Shown here: positions 33,812-42,040 of the stretch, piece by piece
Position numbering within the stretch: position 1 is the stretch's first letter
Layout: the number at the start of each line of letters is the position of its first letter
DNA from: Cellulomonas edaphi
Lineage (GTDB): Bacteria > Actinomycetota > Actinomycetes > Actinomycetales > Cellulomonadaceae
Direction: 5' to 3'
Assembly: GCF_030362815.1 (NCBI RefSeq)
Contig: NZ_JAUCGR010000001.1
Coordinates: 984,024 to 1,048,023 of the forward strand
Length of the DNA: 64,000 nucleotides
The notes under the pieces: generated by a model
What the model was told of the DNA's origin: nothing
Seen by the model: the letters and a program-made list of their open reading frames with translations, nothing else
Databases searched by the model: none
Position numbers and translations under genes: made by a program

Positions 33812-34720
33812 ATGACGATCCACAAGGCAGTCATCCCCGCAGCCGGTCTCGGTACCCGATTCCTGCCCGCCACGAAGTCGACGCCCAAGGAGATGCTCCC
33901 GGTCGTCGACAAGCCCGCCATCCAGTACGTCGTCGAGGAAGCCTGCGCCGCGGGTCTCGACGACGTCCTGCTCATCACCGGCCGGTCCAAGCGCACGCTG
34001 GCGGACCACTTCGACGCGGTGCCCGAGCTCGAGGCCGCCCTGGAGGCCAAGGGCGACCTGGAGCGGCTCGCGAAGGTGCGCGAGTCCACCGAGCTGGCGC
34101 ACGTGCACTTCGTGCGGCAGGGCCAGCCCAAGGGTCTGGGCCACGCGGTGCTGCAGGCGAAGCACCACGTGGGCTCCGAGACCTTCGCGGTGCTGCTGGG
34201 CGACGACCTGATCGACGAGCGCGACGTGCTGCTCACCACCATGATCGAGGTCGCCGAGCGCACGGGAGGGTCGGTCATCGCGCTGCTGGAGGTGCCCCCG
34301 GAGCAGATCTCGCTGTATGGCTGCGCGGCCGTCGAGCCGTTCGAGGGCGCCGCGGACGACGACGAGGTGCGCGTGACGGCGCTCGTCGAGAAGCCCGCGG
34401 CCGACGAGGCACCGAGCAACCTGGCCATCATCGGGCGGTACGTGCTGAACCCGGCGGTGTTCGACGTGCTGGAAAGCACCGAGCCGGGCCGCGGCGGCGA
34501 GATCCAGCTCACGGACGCGCTCGCGACCCTCGCGGGCATGCCCGCGGAGCAGGGCGGGGGTGTCTACGGCGTGGTCTTCCGCGGCCGGCGGTACGACACC
34601 GGGGACCGGCTCGACTACCTCAAGGCCGTGGTGCGCATCGCGGTCGACCGGCCGGACCTGGGCCCCGACTTCCGGTCCTGGTTGTCCGAGTTCGTCCCGT
34701 CGCTGGACGGACAGGACTGA
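33812..34720 (+). CDS. galU: UTP-glucose-1-phosphate uridylyltransferase GalU
   Basis: 302 residues. Nucleotidyltransferase signature AVIPAAGLGTRFLPATKSTPKEMLPVVDKP at the N-terminus, then QGQPKGLGHAVLQAK, LLGDDLID and VTALVEKPA, and RGRRYDTGDRLDYLKA at the end, all diagnostic of GalU. It makes UDP-glucose for cell-envelope glycans and trehalose or glycogen precursors. A TAGCCT box (33798-33803) ends 8 nt before the ATG, suggesting leaderless initiation. First gene of the galU-glp-rimJ-glpR run. Confidence 0.97.
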   Translation: MTIHKAVIPAAGLGTRFLPATKSTPKEMLPVVDKPAIQYVVEEACAAGLDDVLLITGRSKRTLADHFDAVPELEAALEAKGDLERLAKVRESTELAHVHFVRQGQPKGLGHAVLQAKHHVGSETFAVLLGDDLIDERDVLLTTMIEVAERTGGSVIALLEVPPEQISLYGCAAVEPFEGAADDDEVRVTALVEKPAADEAPSNLAIIGRYVLNPAVFDVLESTEPGRGGEIQLTDALATLAGMPAEQGGGVYGVVFRGRRYDTGDRLDYLKAVVRIAVDRPDLGPDFRSWLSEFVPSLDGQD

Positions 34721-34775
34721 TCGCGCCCGTCGCGCCCCGCCGGTGCCGGACGCGCCGCCGGGGCACAATGCGCGC

Positions 34776-35999
34776 ATGAGATCGGTCCAGGACCACCTGG
34801 CGGCGGTGCTGGCCGCGGTCGGGCCCGTGGCGCCCCTGGACGTGGCGCTGCACGACGCGGCTGGCTGCATCCTCGCCGCCGACCTCGTGGCGGACGCCGA
34901 CCTGCCCCGCTTCGCGGCCGCGACGCGCGACGGCTACGCCGTGGCCGCGCACGAGACCGTGCACCCGGACGCTGTGCTGCCCGTCGCGCACGACGTGCGT
35001 CCCGGCCGCGGCGCGCCCCTGCGCCTCGCGCCGGGGCAGTCCGTGCGGATCGCCTCGGGCGCCCCGCTGCCGCTGGGTGCCGACGCGGTGGTCCCGCTGG
35101 AGGAGTCGGACCGGGGGACCGTCCGCGTGGCCCTGCAGCGGCCGGCCGTCGCGGGGCAGCACGTGCGGGCCGCGGGATCCGACGTCCGCGCGGGCGACGT
35201 GGTGCTGGAGGCGGGCACGCGCCTGGGTGCGCGGCAGCTGGCCATCGCCGCGTCGCTGGGGCGCGGGAGGCTGAACGTGCACCCGACGCCGCGCGTGGTG
35301 CTCCTCGCGGTCGGCGACGAGCTGGTGGAGCCCGGGTCCACGCGCTTCGAGGAGGGCGCCGTGTTCGAGGCCGACGGTCACGCCCTCGAGGCGGCCGTGC
35401 GGGACGCGGGTGCGTCGCCCGTGCGGGTGGCGATCCAGGGCGACGACCGCGGCCGGTTGCGTGAGGCGCTCGAGGACCAGCTGGTCCGCGCCGACCTCGT
35501 GGTCGTCTGCGGCGGGCTGTCCGAGCTCGCGGAGGACACCGTCAAGGACGTGCTCGCCCCGCTGGGCACCGTGCGCCTCGACCAGGTGGCCATGACGCCC
35601 GGGCACCGCCACGGGTTCGGCACGGTGGGCTCGGAGCTGGGCCGGGAGCGCGCGGTCCCGATCTTCGCGCTCCAGGGCCACCCCGTCGCCGCGCAGGTGT
35701 CGTTCGAGGTCTTCGTCCGGCCCGCGCTGCGCGCCATGGCCGGGCACACCGAGGTGTTCCGCCCGTCGGTCGCCGCGCGCGCGACCGAGGGCTGGTCCTC
35801 GCCGCCGGGGCTGCGCCAGTTCGTCCCCGCCGTGGTGCTCGGCTCGCCCGACGAGGGCTACCGCGTGACGCCCGTGGGGGACCCCTCGGCGCCGTCCATC
35901 AGCGCGCTCGCGCACGCCAACGCGCTCGCCGTGGTCGGGGAGCACGACCTGTCGGTGCAGCCCGGGCAGACGGTCCACTGCCTGGTGCTGGAGGGCTGA
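34776..35999 (+). CDS. glp: MoeA/gephyrin-family protein, probable divisome-associated Glp
   Basis: 407 residues from ATG 34776, 6 nt after CACAAT. The MoeA fold is recognisable: AATRDGYAVAA, SGAPLPLGADAVVPLEE, AVGDELVEPGS and CGGLSELAEDTVKDVL. The canonical MoeA loop GGVSxGxxDxVK is altered here (GGLSELAEDTVK), so molybdate-insertase activity is doubtful. The gene lies between galU and rimJ-glpR, the position of M. tuberculosis moeA1 and of corynebacterial Glp, a gephyrin-like protein that binds FtsZ and the membrane receptor GlpR. A cell-division role is therefore favoured, on synteny. The stop overlaps the rimJ start by one base. Confidence 0.8.
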   Translation: MRSVQDHLAAVLAAVGPVAPLDVALHDAAGCILAADLVADADLPRFAAATRDGYAVAAHETVHPDAVLPVAHDVRPGRGAPLRLAPGQSVRIASGAPLPLGADAVVPLEESDRGTVRVALQRPAVAGQHVRAAGSDVRAGDVVLEAGTRLGARQLAIAASLGRGRLNVHPTPRVVLLAVGDELVEPGSTRFEEGAVFEADGHALEAAVRDAGASPVRVAIQGDDRGRLREALEDQLVRADLVVVCGGLSELAEDTVKDVLAPLGTVRLDQVAMTPGHRHGFGTVGSELGRERAVPIFALQGHPVAAQVSFEVFVRPALRAMAGHTEVFRPSVAARATEGWSSPPGLRQFVPAVVLGSPDEGYRVTPVGDPSAPSISALAHANALAVVGEHDLSVQPGQTVHCLVLEG

Positions 36000-36613
36000 T
36001 GGCCGTCGGCTGGCCCGCCCACCTCGTCGACGGTGACGTCGTGCTGCGTCCGCTGCGCCGCAGGGACCAGAACACCTGGATGCTGCTGCGCGCCTCGAAC
36101 GCCGCGTGGCTCGAACCGTGGGACGCCACGAGCCCGGTGCCGCTCGAGGGTCCGCGCCCCACGTTCCCGACGTTCGTGCGCACGCTCGCGGCGCAGGCAC
36201 GCGCCGGGACGGCGCTGCCCTTCGCGGTGGAGTTCCGCGGGGCGCTCGTCGGCCAGCTCACCGTCTCCTCGATCACGTACGGCTCGCTGCGCTCCGCGAG
36301 CATCGGCTACTGGGTGTCGCGGCACGTGGCCGGGCTCGGCATCATCCCCACGGCCGTCGCGCTGGCCACGGACCACTGCTTCGAGGTGCTGGACCTGCAC
36401 CGGGTCGAGATCAACGTCCGGCCCGAGAACGGCCCCTCGCTGCGCGTGGTGGACAAGCTCGGGTTCCGCGACGAGGGGCTGCGCGAGCGGTTCCTGCACA
36501 TCGGCGACGCGTGGTGCGACCACCGCACGTTCGCGCTGACCACCGAAGACGTCCCGGAGGGCCTGCTGGCACGGTGGCACGCGACCCGCTCGGGGGGCGC
36601 TGACCCGCGCTAA
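35999..36613 (+). CDS. GNAT N-acetyltransferase, RimJ-like
   Basis: 204 residues starting one base inside the glp stop (TGATG). GNAT fold: VVLRPLRRRDQNTWMLLR at the start, IGYWVSRHVAGLGIIPTAVALATDHCFEVLDLHRVEINVRPENGPSLRVVDKLGFRDEG as motifs A and B with the acetyl-CoA loop. Similar to RimJ, which acetylates the N-terminus of ribosomal S5, but the family also modifies other substrates. Order galU-glp-rimJ is conserved in actinobacteria (Rv0995). Confidence 0.85.
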   Translation: MAVGWPAHLVDGDVVLRPLRRRDQNTWMLLRASNAAWLEPWDATSPVPLEGPRPTFPTFVRTLAAQARAGTALPFAVEFRGALVGQLTVSSITYGSLRSASIGYWVSRHVAGLGIIPTAVALATDHCFEVLDLHRVEINVRPENGPSLRVVDKLGFRDEGLRERFLHIGDAWCDHRTFALTTEDVPEGLLARWHATRSGGADPR

Positions 36614-36703
36614 GCGGCGCGGGTGAGGGCACCGCTGGTTCACAGCCGGCGACACGCCGCCCGGCTCCGGCGTTGGGCGGCTCGCGCGCCCTACCGTCGG
36701 TGC

Positions 36704-37663
36704 GTGACAGATCTCGCAGGACCCGTCGCGCTCGCGCTGGTGGTCCTGTGGGTCGCCTACCTGGTGCCGCACAAGCTGCGGCACCGGCAACAGCTGCTCG
36801 AGTCCCGGGCGGATGACCGGTACTCGGACGCGTTGCGTGTGGTGGCGGTGAGCGACCGGTCCGGCCGGTCGCTCCGCACCAGCGAGGCGCGCCGACCCGC
36901 AGCACGCAGCACCACGGGGTTGTTGACCCCGGGCAAGGGGGTCCCGGTCCGCCGGTCGGGTCCCGACACAGGAGGTACCACCGTGGACCGACCCACCGCG
37001 ACCCAGGACCGCATCGCCACCGAGGCCGCGCGCCGCACCGCGCAGGCCCGTGCCGCGCACGCCGCCGCTACCGCGCGGCGGGGCGCCGCCGCCCGACGAC
37101 GGGGCATGCTCGCCGGGTTCCTGACGCTCGCCACCGTGGCGGGGTGGGTCGTCGCCGGTGTCGCGCCCGCCGTGACGTGGGTCGCCGGCGCGATCCCCAC
37201 GGTGCTGCTCGCGACCGTCGTCGTGCTGGGCCGCCGTGCCGTCCTGGCCGGTCGTGCCGCCGACGTGGCGTGGGAGAACCGTCAGGCCGCCGAGGCGCGG
37301 GCTGCTGCCGCCCGGACCGCCACGCCCGCGCGCGGCACGCTGGTCGCCCGCAGTGCGGCTCCCGGTCGCGCGGTCCGGCCCTCCAACACCGACACCGAGA
37401 TGTTCGCGGCCGTCGTGATCGACAGCCCCGCCGCCGACGCCGACGGCTGGTCGCCGGTCCCGGTTCCCCGGCCCACGTACACGATGAAGGCGCCGGCCCC
37501 GCGCCGGGAGCCCGCCGCCCTGGAGAACCTCGAGGGCTCGACGGCCGTGCGGCCCGCCGAGGACGCCCGGACGGAGGTGCGCGTGGCCGAGCCCGTGGCC
37601 GAGACCACGGGGTCGATCGACCTGGACGCCGTGCTCGCGAAGCGTCGCGCGTCGGGCGAGTAG
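36704..37663 (+). CDS. glpR: Membrane receptor GlpR / SepX-like division protein
   Basis: 319 residues from GTG 36704, 6 nt after TACCGT (leaderless candidate). TM1 at residues 4-22 (LAGPVALALVVLWVAYLVP) is followed by HKLRHRQQLLESRADDRYSDALRVVAV, a cytoplasmic region, two closely spaced TM helices at about 135-170, and a long disordered tail ending SIDLDAVLAKRRASGE. This plan and the position after galU-glp-rimJ match Rv0996, corynebacterial GlpR and Streptomyces SepX, membrane proteins that link the gephyrin-like Glp to the FtsZ divisome. Sequence similarity over the tail is low, so the assignment rests on topology and synteny. Confidence 0.78.
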   Translation: MTDLAGPVALALVVLWVAYLVPHKLRHRQQLLESRADDRYSDALRVVAVSDRSGRSLRTSEARRPAARSTTGLLTPGKGVPVRRSGPDTGGTTVDRPTATQDRIATEAARRTAQARAAHAAATARRGAAARRRGMLAGFLTLATVAGWVVAGVAPAVTWVAGAIPTVLLATVVVLGRRAVLAGRAADVAWENRQAAEARAAAARTATPARGTLVARSAAPGRAVRPSNTDTEMFAAVVIDSPAADADGWSPVPVPRPTYTMKAPAPRREPAALENLEGSTAVRPAEDARTEVRVAEPVAETTGSIDLDAVLAKRRASGE

Positions 37664-37711
37664 GCGGTTTCTGTTCGACGCCCGCAGGGTGTTAATGTGT
37701 TGCCCGCTCGA

Positions 37712-37786
<75 letters not shown>

Positions 37787-37793
37787 GAAGGAT

Positions 37794-37824
37794 GAAGCGG
37801 GACATCGGTCAGGTGTCCCGCTTC
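37794..37824 (+). terminator. Rho-independent-like terminator after tRNA-Ala
   Basis: GAAGCGGGACA (37794-37804) and its exact reverse complement (37814-37824) enclose a 9-nt loop, followed by GTCGTTGTC. It begins 10 nt after the tRNA. Confidence 0.8.
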
Positions 37825-37938
37825 GTCGTTGTCAGGGCGGCACGGGCCGCGCGGCGGTCGAGCCTGTGGTTGCCCGCGTTCCGGGCCGGAAGCGTGGACA
37901 ACGACCGGCTCGAGGGCTGCGGCCGCCCGGCGCGTGGG

Positions 37939-38382
37939 TCAGTCGCCTGCGCGGAAGGTTGCCATCGCGTCGTCGAGCGCCGCGCGCAGTGCCGCGGGGT
38001 CCCGGGACTGCACGAGCAGGTTCTCGCCGGTGCGCATGGTCAGGCCGACCACGGCGGTCCCGATGGTCTGGACGTAGGCGCCGCCCACCAACCGCCCGCC
38101 CATCGAGTCGCCCTCCCGCGAGACGCCCCACGGTTGGATGTCGGCGAGCGGGATGCGCGCGCGCCCGGCGCGCAGCTCGACGTCGGTGAGCGTGATGTTC
38201 CCGTACCGGCCGGTGCTCCACATGGTCAGTGCGGCGATCGACCCGAGCATCCCGACGAGCACGGAGGCCAGCACCCAGCCGCCGCCCGCGAGCGCGAGCG
38301 CCGCCCAGCCCACCGCGCACGCCCCGAGGAGCACCAGCCACGCACGGCGACCGGGAGAGCGCTCCTGGTACCGGATCACCAC
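37939..38382 (-). CDS. Small two-TM membrane protein
   Basis: 147 residues. Two TM helices at about 14-33 and 36-56, then a soluble C-terminal part with beta strands (GNITLTDVELRAGRARIPLADIQPWGVSREGDSMGG) reminiscent of bacterial PH-like domains. The GTG of the start is 14 bp after the preceding minus-strand gene, so it may be the last gene of the 41596-37939 cluster. No specific family recognised. Confidence 0.7.
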   Translation of the reverse strand: MVIRYQERSPGRRAWLVLLGACAVGWAALALAGGGWVLASVLVGMLGSIAALTMWSTGRYGNITLTDVELRAGRARIPLADIQPWGVSREGDSMGGRLVGGAYVQTIGTAVVGLTMRTGENLLVQSRDPAALRAALDDAMATFRAGD

Positions 38383-38395
38383 ACCTGCCCCCTCG

Positions 38396-39025
38396 TCACA
38401 GGAAGTCGAACTGGACGATGCGCTGCTGCTTGGGCAGCAGGCCGGAGTACGCGCGGTCGAGCACCCACATCACGGGCAGCAGCACCTCGGCGAGCGAGGC
38501 GGACTCCTGCCAGGCGACGTGCGGGGGCCCGGTGTCGGACCGGGACCGGCCCGGGACGGGGCGCAGCTCGTGCGTGACCACGGCAGCCTTCTCCCCGGCC
38601 CGCGTGAGGTCGAGCCGGTCGGCGAGGATCCGGCCCTCGGGCCGCCATTGCCAGGTGCGTCCGCCGGGCCCGTGCACCGCGAGGCTCCACCGGTCGAGGC
38701 CGCTCCGCTGGCGCTGGACGTCCACCCGCAAGCCCAGCACCAGGGCGGGCATGACGGTGAACTCCCACACGATCCCGCCGGGGCCCGAACCGGACTCGGC
38801 CGTCGCCCGGACGATCTCGCGCGGCCCGTCGGCGGAGGCGAGCGACGCCACCAGCTCGCGGTGGTGCCAGCTCAGGTCGACCCGGTGCCCGGCGACGTCG
38901 AGGTCGCATCGGTGGGCGTAGGGCGTCGCCCGCGGCATCGTGAGCAGGTCGGTGACGCTCAGCTCGTCCCGGACCGGGATCCGCCCCGCGCGGCCCAGCG
39001 GAGCCCAGACGTCCACCTCGCTCAC
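38396..39025 (-). CDS. Unknown protein, partner of type VII effector-like cluster
   Basis: 209 residues from GTG 39025, overlapping the upstream stop (GTGA), so coupled to it. Mixed alpha/beta soluble protein without signal peptide or TM segment; Trp/Arg-rich beta segments (GGRTWQWRPEGRILADRL, ASLAEVLLPVMWVLDRAYSGLLP). No catalytic motif recognised. The tight coupling suggests a chaperone, immunity or accessory protein for the effector-like gene, which is inference. Confidence 0.75.
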   Translation of the reverse strand: MSEVDVWAPLGRAGRIPVRDELSVTDLLTMPRATPYAHRCDLDVAGHRVDLSWHHRELVASLASADGPREIVRATAESGSGPGGIVWEFTVMPALVLGLRVDVQRQRSGLDRWSLAVHGPGGRTWQWRPEGRILADRLDLTRAGEKAAVVTHELRPVPGRSRSDTGPPHVAWQESASLAEVLLPVMWVLDRAYSGLLPKQQRIVQFDFL

Positions 39026-39300
39026 TGCGGCTGCCGATCCCGTCGCTCGCGCGCCTCCTTCTCGTGGTCGGCGGCACGGCGCGCCTCCCCGCGCACCCGC
39101 GCGGCCTCGTCGCGCAGGTTGCGCGCCGCGCTGCGGGCGGCCGACCGCCAGTGCTTGAGCGCGTCGCGCACGTCATGGGCGTTCTCGCACTCCCAGTTCT
39201 CGGAGCTCGAGACGGTGATCGCGGTGTCAACGCACACCTCGACGTCGTCGGCGAGCGCGTCGAGGTGGTGGGCCTTGGCGTACAGCTCCACGGATGTCAT
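39022..39300 (-). CDS. Small helical WXG100-like protein
   Basis: 92 residues, ATG 39300. Almost entirely alpha-helical with a central ENWECENAHDVRDALKHW turn between two helices, as in the helix-turn-helix hairpin of WXG100/ESX proteins, although a strict W-x-G is missing. The second half is Arg/Ala/Glu-rich. Lies 11 bp after the effector-like gene and overlaps the next gene. A role as secretion partner or targeting factor is inferred. Confidence 0.7.
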   Translation of the reverse strand: MTSVELYAKAHHLDALADDVEVCVDTAITVSSSENWECENAHDVRDALKHWRSAARSAARNLRDEAARVRGEARRAADHEKEARERRDRQPQ

Positions 39301-39311
39301 GGCATGGCCCC

Positions 39312-40766
39312 CTAGAACCAGTTCATCGGGTTGACCTTGGAGTTCTTCACGTCGTCCAGGCGATCGCCCGCCCAGTCCGCCGCGTCGTCCACGCGGTCCC
39401 CGGCCCAGTCGGCGGCGACGTCGGCGGCGTGCGTGATGTCGTCCCAGTGCTCGACCACCTCCGCGCCCGCCCAGACCGCGCCCGTGACGGCCACGAGGCC
39501 GAGCGTCACGGGGTTGGGGGCGATGAGGGCCGCCGTCATCGACGCGTTGAACGCGGTCTCGGCGTACTCGCCGATCACGTGGGCCTTGCCGGTGGTCCCG
39601 CCCTCGGACCACGCCTTCGCGTTCTCCTCGCGGTCGTTCACCAGCCCGACGACGCCGTCCACGGTGGCGAACGCGCTGCCTGCGACGCCGGCGACGCGCA
39701 GGACGCCAGCGGTCTTGGCCGCCGTCGCCAGGCCCGACTCGCCCGCGAGCTTGAGGAGGTTGCCGCCGCCGCGGACGTAGGTGTTGCCCGCCGCGTCGAC
39801 CCACCCGGAACCGAACCACGTCTGGCCCCAGCCGGCGAGGCGCGATGCGGTCTGGCCGGGCGCGGTCTTGAGGAGGTCGGAGACCCACGACGTGACGGTC
39901 ACGCCCTGCCTGCTCTGGAGGAGCTGCGCCAGGATCGTCGGCCGCAGCTGCGACTCGCCCCTCACCAGCACCTGGTAGGGCTTCTGCTTCGCCGCCATCG
40001 TCGCGACCCACTCGTCGAAGCTCTCGACGGCCGGGCTGACCTTGAGCAGGACGCGCTGCGTCAGGTTGGGCACGAAGGTGCCGGGGGCGGTGAACGAGGC
40101 CTTGCCGCGCAGGTAGTTGGTGTTGGCGAACTCGAACGCCGCGCGCAGCTTGTTGGCCAGCGCCGGGTTGTTCCCGGGCTGGCCGAGCGTGTCGAGTGCG
40201 GCCAGCACCCGGTGCTCGCCGAGCCACCGCACCAGCGCCGGACCGCCCTTGAGCAGCAGCTGCGAGGTGACCGCGATGGCTTGGGCACTCGTCGTCTGGA
40301 GGTCGCGCATGTCGTGGTACGCGTCGACGAGCTTCTGCGCCTGCTCGGCGTCGGTCATCCCGGCGAGCTTGCGCAGCGCCTCGGCCTCGAGCTGGTCGAA
40401 CCACTCGCTGAGGTTGGCCGGGTCCTCGTTCTCCCAGGCGCCGGCGGCCGTGCCCGTGGTGCGCAGCGCGACGAGCGCGTCCTCGACGTGCATCGACTGG
40501 CCGGCGATCTCCAGCGCCTGCGGGCCGGTCATCCGCACGCCGCCGAACGACGGGCTGGCCTCGGACATCTGCTCCAGGACGCCGATCCGTCCCTGCAGGT
40601 CCTTGACCGTGTCGACGGCCCAGGCGTCCGCGCCGTTGAGCCCGGCCAGGTCGATCCGAGCGTCCAGGCTCGCGGCGCGGGAGAACAGGCCGGGCAGCTC
40701 GGCCGCGAGGTTGTCCAGCGCGACGACCGTGGCGGCCAGGACCTCCTTGTCGACGCGGACGGTCAC
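39312..40766 (-). CDS. Type VII secretion effector-like protein
   Basis: 484 residues from GTG 40766, overlapping the upstream stop (GTGA). Residues 1-100 form an ESX/LXG-like helical domain (DKEVLAATVVALDNLAAELPGLFSRAASLDARIDL). The middle (100-330) is helical with a WFDQLEAEALRKLAGMTDAEQAQKLVDAYHDMRD repeat-like stretch seen in large actinobacterial T7SS substrates. Residues 345-430 are Gly/Ala-rich and hydrophobic (VLRVAGVAGSAFATVDGVVGLVND, SMTAALIAPNPVTLGLVAVTGAVWAG), typical of the pre-toxin region. The end (HWDDITHAADVAADWAGDRVDDAADWAG) has no known toxin motif. No signal peptide. Context with EspG-like and WXG-like genes supports export by a T7SS encoded elsewhere. Confidence 0.75.
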   Translation of the reverse strand: MTVRVDKEVLAATVVALDNLAAELPGLFSRAASLDARIDLAGLNGADAWAVDTVKDLQGRIGVLEQMSEASPSFGGVRMTGPQALEIAGQSMHVEDALVALRTTGTAAGAWENEDPANLSEWFDQLEAEALRKLAGMTDAEQAQKLVDAYHDMRDLQTTSAQAIAVTSQLLLKGGPALVRWLGEHRVLAALDTLGQPGNNPALANKLRAAFEFANTNYLRGKASFTAPGTFVPNLTQRVLLKVSPAVESFDEWVATMAAKQKPYQVLVRGESQLRPTILAQLLQSRQGVTVTSWVSDLLKTAPGQTASRLAGWGQTWFGSGWVDAAGNTYVRGGGNLLKLAGESGLATAAKTAGVLRVAGVAGSAFATVDGVVGLVNDREENAKAWSEGGTTGKAHVIGEYAETAFNASMTAALIAPNPVTLGLVAVTGAVWAGAEVVEHWDDITHAADVAADWAGDRVDDAADWAGDRLDDVKNSKVNPMNWF

Positions 40767-41596
40767 GATGCGGCTGCCCGCTCGACCGTGCCGCGCAGCT
40801 CGGCCGACGAGGGCAGGAGGTCGGCCAGGGCTCGCCACACCTGCCCACCCGTCACGGGCTCGAACGTCGCGAGAGTGTCGGGGGTGATGTCGGCGTCGGC
40901 GAGCGGCTCGGCGGGCGCGGTCCGCAGCCAGTAGCCGCCGTCCCCGCAGCTCCACAGCGCGAGACCGCGCGCGTCGGACGCCACGTCGGGGCCCCACACC
41001 ATGGTCACGCGGCTGCTGGCCTCGAGGTGGGACAGCGTCGCCATGAGCATGGTGCGGTCAGGATCGCCGACCTCACGGAAGAAGCGGTCGAGCTGGGCCG
41101 TGGCCACGGTCCGGGCCGGCTCCCACTGGCCCTCCTCGAGCGACATGGTCTGCACCACGGCGTCGATCGCCCGCAGGGGGACCGTGAACGACCTGGCCGC
41201 ACGGGGCACCTCGTGCCGGCGCAGCCCGACGAGCCGCGCGAGGATCCACAGCAGCTGGGGCAGCTCGTCGCGGCAGTAGGTGACGGGCGCGTCCACGTCC
41301 GCGCGAGGCCACGGGTCGGTGTACCAGACGGTCTCCTCGCGGACGGCGAGCACCGCGCTGGCCGGGCCTTGGGGGCCGGCCGTCTCGATCGAGCACTCGA
41401 TCATGGGCGCGGTGACCACGGCGACGAGGTCGAGCACCAGGGGGGCGACGACGCCCTCGGCGTCGACCAGACCGGTGTCCTGCAGCAGCTGCCGCTGCGC
41501 CTCGTCGACAGGCTCGCCGTTGTGCACCCGCCGCAGCGTCTCGAGCTCGTGGTCGGTCAGCTCGATCCGCTGCCTGACCTCGTCCAGCCGCGCCAT
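40763..41596 (-). CDS. EspG-like ESX secretion-associated protein
   Basis: 277 residues, ATG 41596 with a GGGGG ribosome site 6 nt upstream. Soluble alpha/beta protein. LTDHELETLRRVHNG at the N-terminus and the two-half arrangement with VTMVWGPDVASDARGLALW resemble EspG chaperones that bind PE/PPE or LXG-like effectors. Its stop overlaps the effector-like start by 4 bp, so it is expected in equal amounts. First gene of the cluster. Similarity is by layout, not by an invariant motif, so the family is provisional. Confidence 0.6.
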   Translation of the reverse strand: MARLDEVRQRIELTDHELETLRRVHNGEPVDEAQRQLLQDTGLVDAEGVVAPLVLDLVAVVTAPMIECSIETAGPQGPASAVLAVREETVWYTDPWPRADVDAPVTYCRDELPQLLWILARLVGLRRHEVPRAARSFTVPLRAIDAVVQTMSLEEGQWEPARTVATAQLDRFFREVGDPDRTMLMATLSHLEASSRVTMVWGPDVASDARGLALWSCGDGGYWLRTAPAEPLADADITPDTLATFEPVTGGQVWRALADLLPSSAELRGTVERAAAS

Positions 41597-41690
41597 GCCC
41601 TACCCCCTGGTGCCCCGTTTGTCCCGTGCCGGGCAGCAGAGTACCGACACGGGCGTCCGGCGGCGCCCGTCGCCGGGCGCCGCCGTCGCG

Positions 41691-41945
41691 TCAGCGGCGC
41701 TTGCGCCCGGACACGAGCGCGACGCCGATCACGGCGAGCACGAGCTGGGCCGCGATCTCGATCCAGTCGATGCCGTCGGTGTCGCGCAGGCTGCCCACGA
41801 TCAGGGTGCCCAGCAGGGCCGCCACGATGCCCACGATGATCGTCACGAGGACCGAGATGTTCTGCTTCCCGGGCAGGATCAGCCGGGCGAGCGCCCCGAT
41901 GATGGCCCCGATGACGATGGCGCTGATGATGCCTTCGATGGTCAT
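41691..41945 (-). CDS. GlsB/YeaQ/YmgE family stress-associated membrane protein
   Basis: 84 residues with three TM helices. The N-terminal IISAIVIGAIIGALARLILPGKQNISVLVTIIVGIVAALLG contains the Gly-zipper and LARLILPGKQ motif diagnostic of the transglycosylase-associated/GlsB family. GGGAGAT-like SD (AGGGAGATCAAC) precedes the ATG. Function is unknown, and expression is often stress-linked. A monocistronic gene with a 95-bp gap to the EspG-like gene downstream of it. Confidence 0.92.
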   Translation of the reverse strand: MTIEGIISAIVIGAIIGALARLILPGKQNISVLVTIIVGIVAALLGTLIVGSLRDTDGIDWIEIAAQLVLAVIGVALVSGRKRR

Positions 41946-42040
41946 GTTGATCTCCCTCGTTGTTCGGCGGATGAGCCGCGAAGGGGAGGCTAGGCGGGAT
42001 TGGCCGATCCCGCCTGTCGAACGCTGCGAGGATGGGCGCC

